From positions 2,852,001-2,916,000 of the forward strand of contig OY101117.1 in the NCBI GenBank assembly GCA_956465555.1: a stretch of DNA of 64,000 nt, read 5' to 3'. This document shows, in pieces, positions 10,157 through 20,347 of this stretch (positions are counted from its first letter, which is position 1; each line of letters opens with the position of its first letter). Source of the DNA: Nitzschia sp. pyKryTriq1. Its lineage: Eukaryota > Bacillariophyta > Bacillariophyceae > Bacillariales > Bacillariaceae. The notes beneath the pieces were generated by a model, which was given only the letters and a program-made list of their open reading frames with translations, had not been told where the DNA came from and did no database searches. A program made the position numbers and the translations under genes.

Positions 10157-11545
10157 ATGAACATGAAAAGACCATCCTATTTCATGGCGTCTAAAAGACT
10201 CACGGGTAATCATAGAATTCCCCTCTTGGTGTATTATGTCTCGGCTGTCGTCATTCTGGTGCCATCATCATCATTGGCTTCCATGGAGATGGGGCGAGCA
10301 TCGGCGCTGAATCCATCACCCCTCGTTTCGACTGGAATTAAAAACCTTGGAAATACTTGCTATATGAATGCCCAATTGCAATGTGCCTGGCATATTCCAC
10401 TGTTACGACAGCTGGCTATGGAAACGGAGCCGGTGGATCCATCGTCCCTAGGAAACAAAGAAGATGACGAGTCATCTAACAACACCGATGATGATGTTGA
10501 TGTTGTTGTCACAACTAAAACTTCCACCGCAAAAGAAGAATCCGACGCCAAGATTGCTCTTCGAGAGTTATTTGCCGACATGAAACTTGCTGCTTCTCAA
10601 CATTTACCTGCGGTTGCACCACGAAGCTTTTGCATGCGACTGGGTATACCGCCAATGGTCCAGCAGGATTCCCAAGAGTTTTGGAAGCTCTTATTGCCGG
10701 CTCTGGAGCAGGAGTCCATAACGGATCTTTACAAGGGATCTTTCGAAGGATATATCACTGCGTTAGATGGGTCCGGTAGAGAACGTCGGCGAGAGGAACT
10801 ATTCCTTGACCTATCTCTCGACGTTGGAAAGAGGTAAGTGGATCGTGACGCAAATTATGCTTTGTCAACTCGTGGACTTGTCTTAAAAAAATCTTTTCTA
10901 TTTAGTTCATCACTACTAGATTCCTTGAACGAGAGTTTCGGCGAACCCGAATTGCTAAGTGTCGCGGAAGGTAATGGGTGGAGGCCCGAAAAAGGTGCTG
11001 ACAAGATCGACGCACACAAGGGCTCCTCATTGATTGTCCAAGGTCTCCCTCCGATTTTGCAGTTTCATTTGAAGCGTTTCACGTATGATTGGCAAACAGA
11101 TAGTATGAACAAAGTCAATTCGCGGCTGATATTTCCTTCGGAGCTTGATCTGTCGACAATTTGCAAATCAGCCAATGGTGAAGATACCACAGAGCTTGCT
11201 ACGACCTATGACTTGCAATCCATTGTCATTCACATGGGGAAATATGGTATGGGCCATTATTATGCTTACGTTCGACCAGATATTTGCAGCGACACTTGGT
11301 ACCGATTCAATGATGACATTGTCGAAAAAGTGAGCGAAGCGGAAGTTTTTGAGGACGCCTACGGAGGAGCAGCCGCTAGGGATGATTCGTCCCAAAAGGG
11401 GAAACATGGATCGGTCCTAGGGAGACTTTTTCGGAGATTTGGAGGGCAGGGCGGCAACTCGTACGGATACGGTGGCAGTACAAGCAACGCCTACGTTGTA
11501 CAATATGTCCGAAGAAGTGACCGACGGAAACTCTATCCTGAATAA
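10157..11545 (+). CDS. ubiquitin-specific protease (USP/UCH family) with N-terminal signal
   Basis: Two exons, 10157-10833 and 10906-11545, with a 72-bp intron (GTAAGT...ATTTAG), give 438 residues. Cys box: GIKNLGNTCYMNAQLQ with the catalytic Cys at about residue 68. QQDSQEFWKLL follows, then the core element FEGYITALDGSG and LFLDLSLDVGK, which the intron splits. His box: GMGHYYAYVR, then WYRFNDDIVEKV. The C-terminus has YVVQYVRRSD. Ahead of the catalytic domain is a basic leader with a hydrophobic segment (IPLLVYYVSAVVILVP) ending SSSLA|SME, which looks like a cleavable signal peptide. That is unusual for a deubiquitinase. Known context: diatoms run an ERAD-derived, ubiquitin-using import machine (SELMA) in the periplastid compartment, which contains a deubiquitinase. 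An alternative start at 10184 would keep the leader. Confidence 0.87.
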
Positions 11546-11625
11546 AGCGACAAAATCCTGCACTACTACTACCACTCGTGATATAGACAAAATGACTACT
11601 TCGTACTGTAGACATTATGCTCGTT

Positions 11626-13095
11626 TTACGCAAAGATTTCTGGATATTCCTCCGGGCCAGTTGGCCAAATGTTCGTTGCCAATTGCTTCATATCCTCCGC
11701 CATGGGGGCAACAAATGTCATTCGTTCGCCTGTGACTGGATGATCGACTTCGAGCTGGTAGGCATGTAACAGCGGCCGTTGGATGCCATGGGATTTCAAT
11801 AGTCGCTTGTTCCAATCAGCGATGCCGTAGACATCGTCGCCATAGATCGGCGTATGACGATCCTGCAAATGGACCCTGATTTGATGCGTCCGACCCGTTT
11901 CGATCCGAACTTGCACGACTGCTAGCTTGCTATCGAATGCTAGCGTATCAACAAAAGATAGAGCCCGTCGGCCCTTTTGTAACATTGTCGGCGAAAAGCG
12001 GTCCTTTGGAGCTGTGCCACTAGAGTCTTTGCGGTGGGGGTCAGGGACTACTCTCATTCGCTGACGGTGGATCGGGTGTCTGCCAATTGGCTTGTCAATA
12101 ACCACTTTTCGTCCAGGGTTACCTACTGTGATTGCCATGTATGTTTTCTTGGTGGTCCGAGCGGCAAACGCCTCTGACAAGGTCGCGAGGGCTTGACTTG
12201 TTTTCGCCACGACTAGAACTCCTGTCGTTCCCTTATCCAACCGATGCACAATCCCAGGACGAAAGGAAAGAGTCTCGCCATCTGCTCCTGTAGGATCCTC
12301 CTTGGAGCCTGTCGACGAAGAAGTATCCGCATCCTTTCCGACAAAATCCCCACTGCCGTACGGACTTGTGGAGAGATAGTAAGCCAACGCATTCACCACG
12401 GTTCCATCCCAGTTTCCAGCAGCGGGATGGACCACCATACCTGCAGCCTTATTGAGAACAATCATGTGTTCATCTTCATAGATGATATCGAGTGGCAGAT
12501 TCTGTGGCTCAATCTCCAACGGCTTTTCTTCTCGTGGCACGGCCACCCGAAGAGTCGTCCCTGCCGCTACCTTGTGAGATTTTCGATTCAATACTGTCTC
12601 GTCTCCATCCTGGACGAGCCCGTCTTCGACCATAGTTCCGCATACAGATCTTGATAGTGTTGGTATCAAGGACGCAATCACTGCGTCAATTCTCTTATTG
12701 TGAAGCTCTGGGGGAACTACAAATTCTTGAACGGCGTCGGCGACTTGATCCTCGAACCGTCCGTCATCCACGTCGTCGTCGCCGCCGTCATCTTCATCAC
12801 CATCGTCAGTGTCTGCGGCTGAACCAAGCTCATTTACCAAGGCAAGTTCTTGCAAGTCCATTTGTGCTTCAAACGCCTCCACCGCTTCCAAGTCAAAGAG
12901 AAGATTGGGTGGCGGTTTGGCAAATAACTTGGAGGAGGAGGAGGGCGCTAGGCGAAGGGTATTTTCATTGTTGTGAAGGACATCCAACGGCGAGAAGGCA
13001 GCAACCTCATTGTTGCTGGGAACAAAAACAACTAGTAGCAACCACACCAGAGACCAACATGCTATCGTGTCGCACTGTTTCTGTATTCTTGCCAT
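11626..13095 (-). CDS. RluA/RluD-type pseudouridine synthase, plastid-targeted
   Basis: 489 residues, single exon. A signal peptide (WSLVWLLLVVFVPSNNEVAA) is followed by FSP, matching the plastid cleavage motif. An acidic linker (about 95-115) precedes an S4-like RNA-binding segment (ELHNKRIDAVIASLIPTLSR). The catalytic domain starts near DIIYEDEHMIVLNKAAGMVV. GIVHRLDKGTTGVLVVAK carries the catalytic Asp (about residue 287). RIETGRTHQIRVHL and GDDVYG complete the RluA pattern. Enzymes of this family isomerise uridines in large-subunit rRNA. I infer plastid rRNA as substrate. A low-complexity insert (about 252-272) sits just before HRLD. It converges on the USP gene 80 bp away. Upstream are a GTAC block and a CCACGTGG box at about 13388. 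Confidence 0.92.
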   Translation of the reverse strand: MARIQKQCDTIACWSLVWLLLVVFVPSNNEVAAFSPLDVLHNNENTLRLAPSSSSKLFAKPPPNLLFDLEAVEAFEAQMDLQELALVNELGSAADTDDGDEDDGGDDDVDDGRFEDQVADAVQEFVVPPELHNKRIDAVIASLIPTLSRSVCGTMVEDGLVQDGDETVLNRKSHKVAAGTTLRVAVPREEKPLEIEPQNLPLDIIYEDEHMIVLNKAAGMVVHPAAGNWDGTVVNALAYYLSTSPYGSGDFVGKDADTSSSTGSKEDPTGADGETLSFRPGIVHRLDKGTTGVLVVAKTSQALATLSEAFAARTTKKTYMAITVGNPGRKVVIDKPIGRHPIHRQRMRVVPDPHRKDSSGTAPKDRFSPTMLQKGRRALSFVDTLAFDSKLAVVQVRIETGRTHQIRVHLQDRHTPIYGDDVYGIADWNKRLLKSHGIQRPLLHAYQLEVDHPVTGERMTFVAPMAEDMKQLATNIWPTGPEEYPEIFA

Positions 13096-13258
13096 GCTAA
13101 ATTACGTACTGTCCTGTTTTGGGTAGTATGGGGCAGAGGAGGATAGGGTCTGGATTCTCTTCTTTCTTCTGTCGTCGAGAGAATAAGCGAGAAGAAGGGC
13201 GATTCGATGGATATGATGTGATGTTGTGATACCGTTGTTCCGGTATTAGATGTGCTAT

Positions 13259-13339
13259 GGTATCCATACCCCTGGTACTTGTACTGTACGTCTACACGTA
13301 CTTGTACTGTACCGGTACCGGTATGTGAAATGCCGGTAT
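13259..13339. repeat. GTAC-rich palindromic block upstream of pseudouridine synthase
   Basis: Contains GGTACTTGTACTGTACG, CACGTACTTGTACTGTACC and ACCGGTACCGGTATG. It starts about 165 bp upstream of the minus-strand start codon at 13095. Confidence 0.8.
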
Positions 13340-13899
13340 CATGGGGGTGCGCTATGCGAGAAGTTGGGTCTGTTGGTTGTCGTACCGCCACGTGGAGGAC
13401 ATCCATGCGCGCTGAACTCGCGCATGATTATTTTGTGAGCCAAAAATCATTATTCATGAGCACCGTAAACTGGGGGCAGTGGCAAGAAACAGCAGTACAA
13501 ATCGCACGTACCAGGTACGCCTTTATTATGCTTCATACGCTTATCCAAGTTTTTGCCTTTACCACGCGCAACCGCGCATTTTCACGCTAATCCAAGTTCA
13601 AAAATCGCTCTTCCAAGTTATTCTGTCCGTCTGTCACCCAAACGGAACGCACAGAACGCCAAAAATGACCCTCCTTAATTGATTTTTATCAACAACACTC
13701 GCGCACCTCAAGCATACAAGCTGCCCCAATGAAAACAACTCATTTCTCAATGTTCGCCAAATATTCCAGATGTGTTATGTAAACACATGCACCAGACCGT
13801 CCAATTTAATTGTATTTTCTCGCCGATGGCGATTTCTCGCCATTTTTTGTTGTGTCGGTCGCAAAATACCACAACAAGCATCATCTTTCTCGCCGCCTA

Positions 13900-14797
13900 C
13901 GACCATTACTCCTTCGCCCCACCCAAATCTACTCTTTCGCCCTCTTGTCGTCGTCTTTTTAGACTACCGACGATTCCTGCCCTACTGCTGCCCTCTACCC
14001 TACGACTCCTTCGCCTCTCGTCGCCGTCTTTTTAGACTACCGACGATTTACTTTTTTATTTGACCGACGACTACTCCTTCGCCCTGCCGCTGCCCTCTAC
14101 CCTACGACTCCTTCGCCTCTCGTCGCCGTCTTTTTAGACTACCGACGATCTACTTTTTTATTTGACCGACGACTACTCCTTCGCCCTGCTGCCCACTACC
14201 CCACGACTCCTTCGCCCCTCGTCGCCGTCTTTTTAGACTACCGACGATCTACTTTTTTATTTGACCGACGACTACTCCTTCGCCCTGCCGCTGCCCACTA
14301 CCCCACGACTCCTTCGCCCCTCGTCGCCGTCTTTTTAGACTACCGACGATCTACTTTTTTATTTGACCGACGACTACTCCTTCGCCCTGCCGCTGCCCAC
14401 TACCCCACGACTCCTTCGCCTCTCGATTTACTTTTTTATTTGACCGACGACTACTCCTTCGCCCTGCTGCCCACTACCCTACGACTCCTTCGCCTCTCGA
14501 TTTACTTCTTTATTTGACCGACGACTACTCCTTCGCCCTGCTGCCCACTACCCCACGACTCCTTCGCCCCTCGTCGCCGTCTTTTTAGACTACCGACGAT
14601 CTACTTTTTTATTTGACCGACGACTACTCCTTCGCCCTCCCGCTGCCCACTACCCCACGACTCCTTCGCCCCTCGTCGCCGTCTTTTTAGACTACCGACG
14701 ATCTACTTTTTTATTTGACCGACGACTACTCCTTCGCCCTCCCGCTGCCCACTACCCTACGACTCCTTCGCCTCTCGTCACCGTCTTTTTAGACTAA
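13900..14797 (+). repeat. tandem satellite, unit about 99-102 bp
   Basis: About nine units. Each contains CGCCGTCTTTTTAGACTACC, GACGATCTACTTTTTTATTTG and ACCGACGACTACTCCTTCGCC, then a related shorter half, CCACGACTCCTTCGCCCC. The landmark CCGACGAT recurs at 14142, 14241 and 14343. Two units in the middle (about 14410-14515) lack the CGCCGTCTTTTTAGAC part. Units at the left edge are shorter and more diverged. Confidence 0.93.
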
Positions 14798-14950
14798 AAA
14801 AGTTGGCCGCTTGATGATCGAAAAACTCAAAGTTTCGGTGCATTTGGGGGGGGGTAAGAGCCATTTTCCAAGGCACAAATCGATGGAGTGTGTGGGTCAA
14901 GTGAGTCAATTTTGGTTGTTACGGGGGGTGCGGATGACGGACGGTAATGA

Positions 14951-14973
14951 TGACGTCTGAATGACGGACGTCA
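14951..14973. promoter_or_regulatory. inverted pair of CRE-like sites (TGACGT / ACGTCA)
   Basis: GATGACGTC and, 11 bp further on, GACGTCATC form an inverted repeat. Such TGACGT/ACGTCA elements are the CO2/cAMP-response elements known from diatom carbonic anhydrase promoters. The nearest downstream frame is the decayed gene at 15120. Confidence 0.4.
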
Positions 14974-15119
14974 TCCTATTATGTCTTTTCGTGTCTTGAG
15001 TCAATATTTTAGTTAAGTAAAATTAGAACTTGGATGACCGTAAATCTGACCTTGGATATACCATGGGTGCCTTTATTATGGTGGGCGGCGGGTGCGTGCG
15101 TGGTGGGTGATGTCCTACG

Positions 15120-15899
15120 ATGAGTAAGTATTATGTCATCATTATGATATCAACAAAATTCTTTCTTGTTCTCATAATAGTATTGCGACGAATACATGTT
15201 GACCATGTCAAAAGTGGCCCCTCTTTCACTGCCCCTGGCAATAACTGGCAACAACGGTACTGTACCATCGCTACCACCGTTGCCCAGCTCACCCAAGAGA
15301 ACTCGGCTCTCAAGCAGGAAAATGATCTGTTGAAGCAGCGAAACAAAAAGTTGCTAGACGAGTTGACCTCCTTGAAGAAAAACACCGCAGGAAACAAGCG
15401 CAAGGCTTCTGGTGATGATACCACCACTGCGACGTCGACAACCTCCAACAAAAAGTGCAAGACTCTATCGCAGCTCAAGTAAATCTTTGAAAAGTGGGAA
15501 AAGAGCCTCAGCCGGGGATCTGCCAAACACCGAATCAAGGGTTGTTCGTATGAAGCGATCGCCAAAGAGACCACACCGTGGAGCCGGCAGCAGTTTCTTG
15601 AAATGTTAGAGGACAAGGGGGGGATTTAAATCCAACCCACTGTGGAGAACAAACCCACCTCTACGATCACGATTTTGCTTTTTGATCTGGCGGCGTGCAA
15701 GGCTCTGTTCCAAGCCTCGGGTGTCGAACTAGCGGAGACGGGCTACACTGCTCAGTACTGGCGTTCTCGCAACTTCCAAAAGAGTTTCAAATGGGGCGAC
15801 GTTTCATCGGAGCTCACAGGCCTTGATGTGCACTACAACAAGTCCAAGCAGAGTCTTCAGCTTCACTTTCAGCTGAAAACTGAAGACTATTATTGGTAG
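15120..15899 (+). pseudogene. decayed gene for a coiled-coil protein of unknown function
   Basis: The first 121 codons give a hydrophobic N-terminus, then a heptad-rich segment (AQLTQENSALKQENDLLKQ) and a basic, Thr/Ser-rich tail (NKRKASGDDTTTAT). The same frame then continues to about 15899 but is crossed by two TAA stops. The middle piece has FEKWEKSLSRGSAKHRIKG and the last piece YWRSRNFQKSFKWGDVSSEL and LHFQLKTEDYYW. No frame slip is needed over about 780 bp. I do not recognise the family. The leucine-zipper-like first part could be a dimerisation segment. It may be a member of a multicopy lineage-specific family, given that it sits next to a satellite. Confidence 0.45.
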
Positions 15900-16195
15900 G
15901 AGTGCAGAGAATAGAAACCTGAAACTCATCTATTATCGATGCATGCATGCATGCACTATTTTGGCATTGACGGTCGTTCCAAGAATGGTGTATGAAGGAT
16001 CGCGGCGAGCTTCCCATCAAACAAAGGTACAGGTTCTACTACTGTGGAAAGTTGTACTGCGCCGCTGGAGCGCCGAATCATCATCATCAGCAGCAAAACA
16101 TTCAAATCATCTAGTCGAAGTATGTGAGATATAAACTACTTGTACGTGTATCGTTTACTGCAATAATAGTAACCTATTGCGATTTGCTTTGTGAT

Positions 16196-18353
16196 TTAAG
16201 TTTCGGTGCGCCTTTTCTTGCTCCTTTTCATCGTACCCCCTGTGTTCGAGTACTGCTTCTCTACAGCCGCTCGTTCCTTCTTCAACCGGTCCACTTTTTG
16301 TTTCAGTGGCGTCTTGCCGGAAGGATCATTTTGCTTGCCGTGCTCAATCTCTCGTCGACGGTTTTTCAAGTTGTCGACCTTAATCTTCTTCTTCTCGATA
16401 CCGTGTTGCATTCTGCCGTATAAGTGCGAAGCCTTTCGACCCATCATTGTCTTGGCCAAGGCGTGAGCTTCCGCTTCTTCTTTTTGACGATGTTTGGCGG
16501 CTCGCTTCTTCTTCTCCGATGCATTCTTCTTGTCAGATAGATCTTCCTCCACTTCTTCCTCAGATTCGTCTTCATCCTCGTCGGCCTCCACTTCAGCAGA
16601 TTCGTCCTCACTTGCCGCTTCCTCCATAATATCTGCGGCATCTTCCTCAGCATCCATAGCCTCGGACTCCAGGGGAAGAGACTCCCCATTTCGGAGGCGC
16701 TCAATATCCTCAGCATATGCTGGCTTGTATCCTTCCTCGTCGTGATCGACCCACGGGGAGAGGTGAGGTGGCAAGGTTTGACCGACCGCGTACTTAGCAA
16801 TAGGCAGCAAAAACATAAAGTTCGAGCAGTCAAGAACCCACTGAGGCTGAACAAATTCTCTCGATTTCGGCAGCGAGTCGAAAGAAGCAGGTAGCTTGGG
16901 GCGATCGACAATATGATGCGTAATACTGGGATCATTCGCTGCAATCGGGCTATTTGGGCCCTCCCAGCCCACTTTGCCTCCATACGCGAGGCACACCAAC
17001 TCGAGGTATCCACGGGGAACTTCGCGCGAGAGGAAAAAGGTCAACCCAGCATACAAACGTCTACGCTTCACAGCTTCATCGTCGGCTGCCAAATCTCCAC
17101 CTGGGATGGATATCCGGGCTTGGTCGTTCGCCATGCTCTCGAGTGCCGCCTTGAGAGGACCGGCAACGTCAACGTTGTCGTCTTCGTCGTCCTCTCCGTC
17201 GTCGCTATCTTCATTGATGCTATTCAGGGCAGCACCAACGCTTTTGATCAACTCTTTATCCTTCTTCTTTTCTTCCTTGGACTTTTTGGCGGCTGCTGGG
17301 GATTTTTCGGTGTCCTCCTCCACTTTCTCCGACACCACATTCGTGATTGCTCCGGTAGACGATTCCAAGGCATTTTTCAGATTACGAAGATTTGAACCAA
17401 GAATGTAGCTTGTACTTCCCTTCACTTCTCCATTTGCATCCAGGGATGGTAGAGGGTATCGAACTCCCAAATCGTTGTAGAGCTTGAACAAGACAAAATG
17501 CAGAAGCGTCTCATAGAATTCAAAGAAAGTAGTCATCACGCGGTAATCGACGTCTTCGGGCATGAATTGCGTGAAGGAGTGCGGGACAATCCAACGAATG
17601 GCTACACTTTGAATCGTCGCCTCCAAATAGACACCCTTGACAGAAATGAAAGATTTTGTCATGCATGCAGCAGTCGAGCAATAGGCGCCCCACGCTGAAG
17701 CCAATTGCTTTGCTTTGCTGATCACTTTGCTTTTGATTGAGGTAGTGCTTGGCAAAGCTGCGAAGAGGTAGACGAGAGTCAGCGCGTCATCCAGATCTGC
17801 AAGTGCATCCATAAATCGAGGATAGCGTTCTCGGACCAAGTGGTGCAATGTGTAGGTTGGGCAGATCGCATTCTTTCGTTGGGCTTCGTCCTTCTCGTTT
17901 CGCCCGGCTGATCGACGGATCTAAACCATGGTAAACAGAGAGGAACGCGGATGAGTATAATGATAATAACAGTGCTGTGAAAGTCAATATAATCAGACTA
18001 ACCTTTTTCATGAAAGAGCGAAATTCACGGAACTTTTCCAAGATGGGCTCATGAGCGATAGCTCGGATATCCTTGATGTGGTAGAAAGTTTGCCCTTTCT
18101 TGTTCCCTGGCACCTTCCCCCTTGGTTCCCTTGGGTAAATCCCTTTCAGAATACAAAGACGACGAAAGTCCTTGATGGTAACCTGCAACATTTTCAGACA
18201 CTTTGAACGGCCAACAAAAGTTGCCTCCAACCCAGCGTTGTTCCTTTTCTGCTTCTTTCCCATACGCGACAGCTTTCGCTTGGAGCCCATCTTTGAATGG
18301 CTTGCAGCCTTGATGGACTTCTTCTTCTCGCGGCCCTTTACTCGATTTCCCAT
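16196..18353 (-). CDS. PES1: pescadillo homolog (PES1 / Nop7), ribosome biogenesis
   Basis: Two exons, 18353-18003 and 17920-16196, with an 82-bp phase-0 intron (GTTAGT...GTTTAG), give about 691 residues. The pescadillo N-terminal domain includes RRLCILKGIYPREPRGK, KGQTFYHIKDIRAIAHEPIL and FREFRSFMKK before the intron. Exon 2 continues with PTYTLHHLVRERYPRF and DALADLDDALTLVYLFAALP. A BRCT domain follows: RRLYAGLTFFLSREVPRGYL, then HHIVDRP and FVQPQWVLDCSN. The C-terminus is acidic then strongly basic (AKHRQKEEAEAHALAKTMMG; KRSKKRRTET), a nucleolar-type tail. Pescadillo is a subunit of the PeBoW/Nop7 complex needed for 60S maturation and 5.8S processing. It is transcribed divergently from the first TatA gene. 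Confidence 0.96.
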
Positions 18354-18828
18354 CTTGCTGTCTTTCTCGATAAATCCAATGAATAAGATGGAATAAAAGA
18401 AGTCGATGCAACTAAGACGGAAATAATGAAATGACAATGGACGGAGGGCTTCCGAGAATCCAGAAGTAGTAAAACAAAAACAAAAAGCCGCGAAAGAAAT
18501 ATTCTTTGGGTGGAGGAACCGATATCAGGTTATGGGTACGTACCACACAAGCAATTTGCTTCTTTTCGTCTGTCCATTATCAGTTTCGTAAAAAAACCGG
18601 GTTCCTTCCACCCACCATGTCCACGCCAACGTGTGCCACGTGAAAGGGATCTTTGAAGACGAAAGATGATGACGACGGCCATCGATCATGATGATGAGAT
18701 GATGTCATGATGAAGATCGATCAATCGATCACTCGATCTCTCCATGACACGATCAAAGTAATGGCCGCGACAATACGATTGGTTTTTCAAATCACCACTG
18801 CGAAAACATTTTCCTTTGAACCTCCAAG
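18354..18828. promoter_or_regulatory. divergent promoter region, PES1 / TatA
   Basis: 475 bp between start codons. Visible elements: the palindrome GGGTACGTACC at about 18535, CCACGTGAAAGG (CACGTG) at about 18634, and a GATC/ATGATG-rich run at about 18665-18755 (GATCGATCAATCGATC). No gene seen. Confidence 0.45.
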
Positions 18829-19233
18829 ATGAACCGAGTTATTTCTTCCTTGCTCATCGCCTTGGCCGCCCTGGCGAATGTGAACGCATTTGCACCGAGC
18901 AGCTCCAAGTCTGGTGTGCCATGTGTTAGGTCTTCCCCCCTTGCGCCGTCCTTCAACCAGCCAGCGGCTCTTCAACGGCAACGACAATCTGTGGCTCAAG
19001 TCCAGACGATGGGTCTTTTTGGCTTAGGTGCCCCAGAAATTGGTGTTATTTTGGTGGCAGCTGCCTTCCTGCTTGGACCTGAAAAGCTGGCGGAATTCGG
19101 AAAGGACGCCGGGAAGATTGCAGGTGAACTAAAGGAGGTTCCCAAGGAGTTCCAAAAGGGCATGGAAGAAGGAGAAGCACAAGCCAAGGCGGTCAAGCAA
19201 AAAATTGAAGCCGGGGAAGAAAAGAGCGAATAA
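18829..19233 (+). CDS. tatA: TatA-type thylakoid twin-arginine translocase subunit, copy 1
   Basis: 134 residues. Presequence: hydrophobic SSLLIALAALANVNAFAPSS with a textbook AFAP plastid-cleavage motif, then a Ser/Pro/Gln-rich transit part. The mature domain starts near MGLFGLGAPEIGVILVAAAF and continues LLGPEKLAEFGKDAGKIAG plus an amphipathic, charged tail (EVPKEFQKGMEEGEAQ). This is the single TM helix, hinge and amphipathic helix of TatA/Tha4. The usual FGP hinge reads LGP and the following Lys is Glu (GPEK), shared in type with the paralog downstream. The protein would form the folded-protein pore of the thylakoid delta-pH pathway. It reads away from PES1 and is followed by a second TatA gene 1.1 kb on. 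Confidence 0.92.
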   Translation: MNRVISSLLIALAALANVNAFAPSSSKSGVPCVRSSPLAPSFNQPAALQRQRQSVAQVQTMGLFGLGAPEIGVILVAAAFLLGPEKLAEFGKDAGKIAGELKEVPKEFQKGMEEGEAQAKAVKQKIEAGEEKSE

Positions 19234-20347
19234 ATATCTGCCAAGTACTTTCGAAGAATCATCCTTGCAAGCAAAACGTTTCCATGGTTATATTATGATA
19301 TATATCATCTCCTACTGCCTAAACCTATCCGATACACTTTACAAGAGTAAGGCATCGTAGTAATGCACCCCGCGTAACATTAGTGAATGAAACCATGATA
19401 TAGGAGACTAGTTCTTCCTAGAGGTCAATCGACTCGGAGCTCTTTTACTCTCTATCTCTCTGGCCTCAAGTCGACGAATATTGCTTTAGCAGTACTACAT
19501 ATTCGTCTACAAGCTAGAGAGGGAAGAGTTGAATTCTTCAACAAATTTTCTTTCACAGAAAAAATGATACCTAGAGATGTTGCAGCAGGAGCATGCCACT
19601 CCGATCCCGTAAAAACATCTTGGGCGTGTTGTGGATGCGATCCAATGGCAGCTGACCATGTGTGTTCAACATGCCGTAGATGTAGCTTTCGCAAAAATCT
19701 ATCGAGGTACACTCCTTCGTGCGCCGCCGCGGAGACTCCTCTCTTACTTTGTAAACTCTCAGATGGATGGGCTTGGATACAATTCGACATGAGTGAGTGG
19801 AGCACGGACTCAAAGTATGGACCATTGTTGTGGTATCATCCCATTATCATTGTTTGTGAGAGTTATACCAGGTACTCCATGTTACAAGTTACAAGTAAGT
19901 AGACTATATGAATCATCATGCTCAGGGGTACATAGGTCTTAATTTACCCCTGTCATCTCTCAGTACATAGCTACAGTACGAATATTCGTAGTCGTTTGAA
20001 TCATCTATCTTGTGATCGTTTAGGTCCTTGCCTTTCCGACCTACACGTGGAATTGAGATGAGTAGTCAAATAAAAAGGACGTACTAGCTAGTATAAGGGG
20101 TGATCTGATCGTGATTCGCCCTGTACAGTGCAGTAAGTACAGGTACAGGTACGGTACACAGGCATCAGTCGGTCGAACCCCCAAGGGATTCAACCCGCCC
20201 ACATACAACAGCTGACAGGCAAAAGTAGCAGTGCATTCATGCTGCTGGCCACCCTTTTCAGAACACATACTAAGTACCGGTACTGTATTGATCTATTCCC
20301 TCGACTTATTGTATTGGGCTCTCTCTCCACCTATCAATCCAGAAAAC
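19234..20347. other. spacer between the two TatA genes
   Basis: No intact gene. It contains an APC2-derived fragment (own entry), a CTCTCT/TAGAG-rich stretch at about 19440-19520, and GTAC clusters at about 20118-20162 (GTACAGGTACAGGTACGGTAC) and 20268-20290 (AAGTACCGGTACTG), the second about 60 bp before the next start codon. Confidence 0.55.
19573..19738 (-). pseudogene. fragment of APC2 (C-terminal winged-helix region)
   Basis: The minus strand encodes CESYIYGMLNTHGQLPLDRI then HNTPKMF. The intact APC2 gene at 34452-36909 encodes YESYICGMLNTHGQLPLDRI then HNTLKMF. DNA similarity covers about 34511-34699 of the intact gene, from AGAGATGTTGCAG to CGCGGAGACT, with an internal loss of roughly 25 bp and scattered substitutions. 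Only this piece of the 3' end is present, so it is a dead copy. Confidence 0.88.

Larger units (their letters stand above)
13096..15119. other. intergenic with satellite
   Basis: No gene seen. It holds a GTAC block, a tandem satellite and a pair of CRE-like sites (separate entries). The stretch 13430-13890 shows nothing recognisable. Confidence 0.6.

Noticed and set aside
13770-14063. Open frames rich in Pro/Ser/Arg within and before the 100-bp satellite
   Set aside because: They are translations of the tandem repeat and change with the unit; no conserved protein signal.
15120-15899. Stop-codon recoding or selenocysteine use in the coiled-coil gene
   Set aside because: The stops are TAA, not TGA, and no supporting structure is visible; decay is simpler, though read-through is kept as an alternative.
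20160-20215. tRNA-like stretch with GGTCGAACCCCCAAGGGATTC
   Set aside because: No cloverleaf could be drawn: the anticodon and acceptor stems do not pair.
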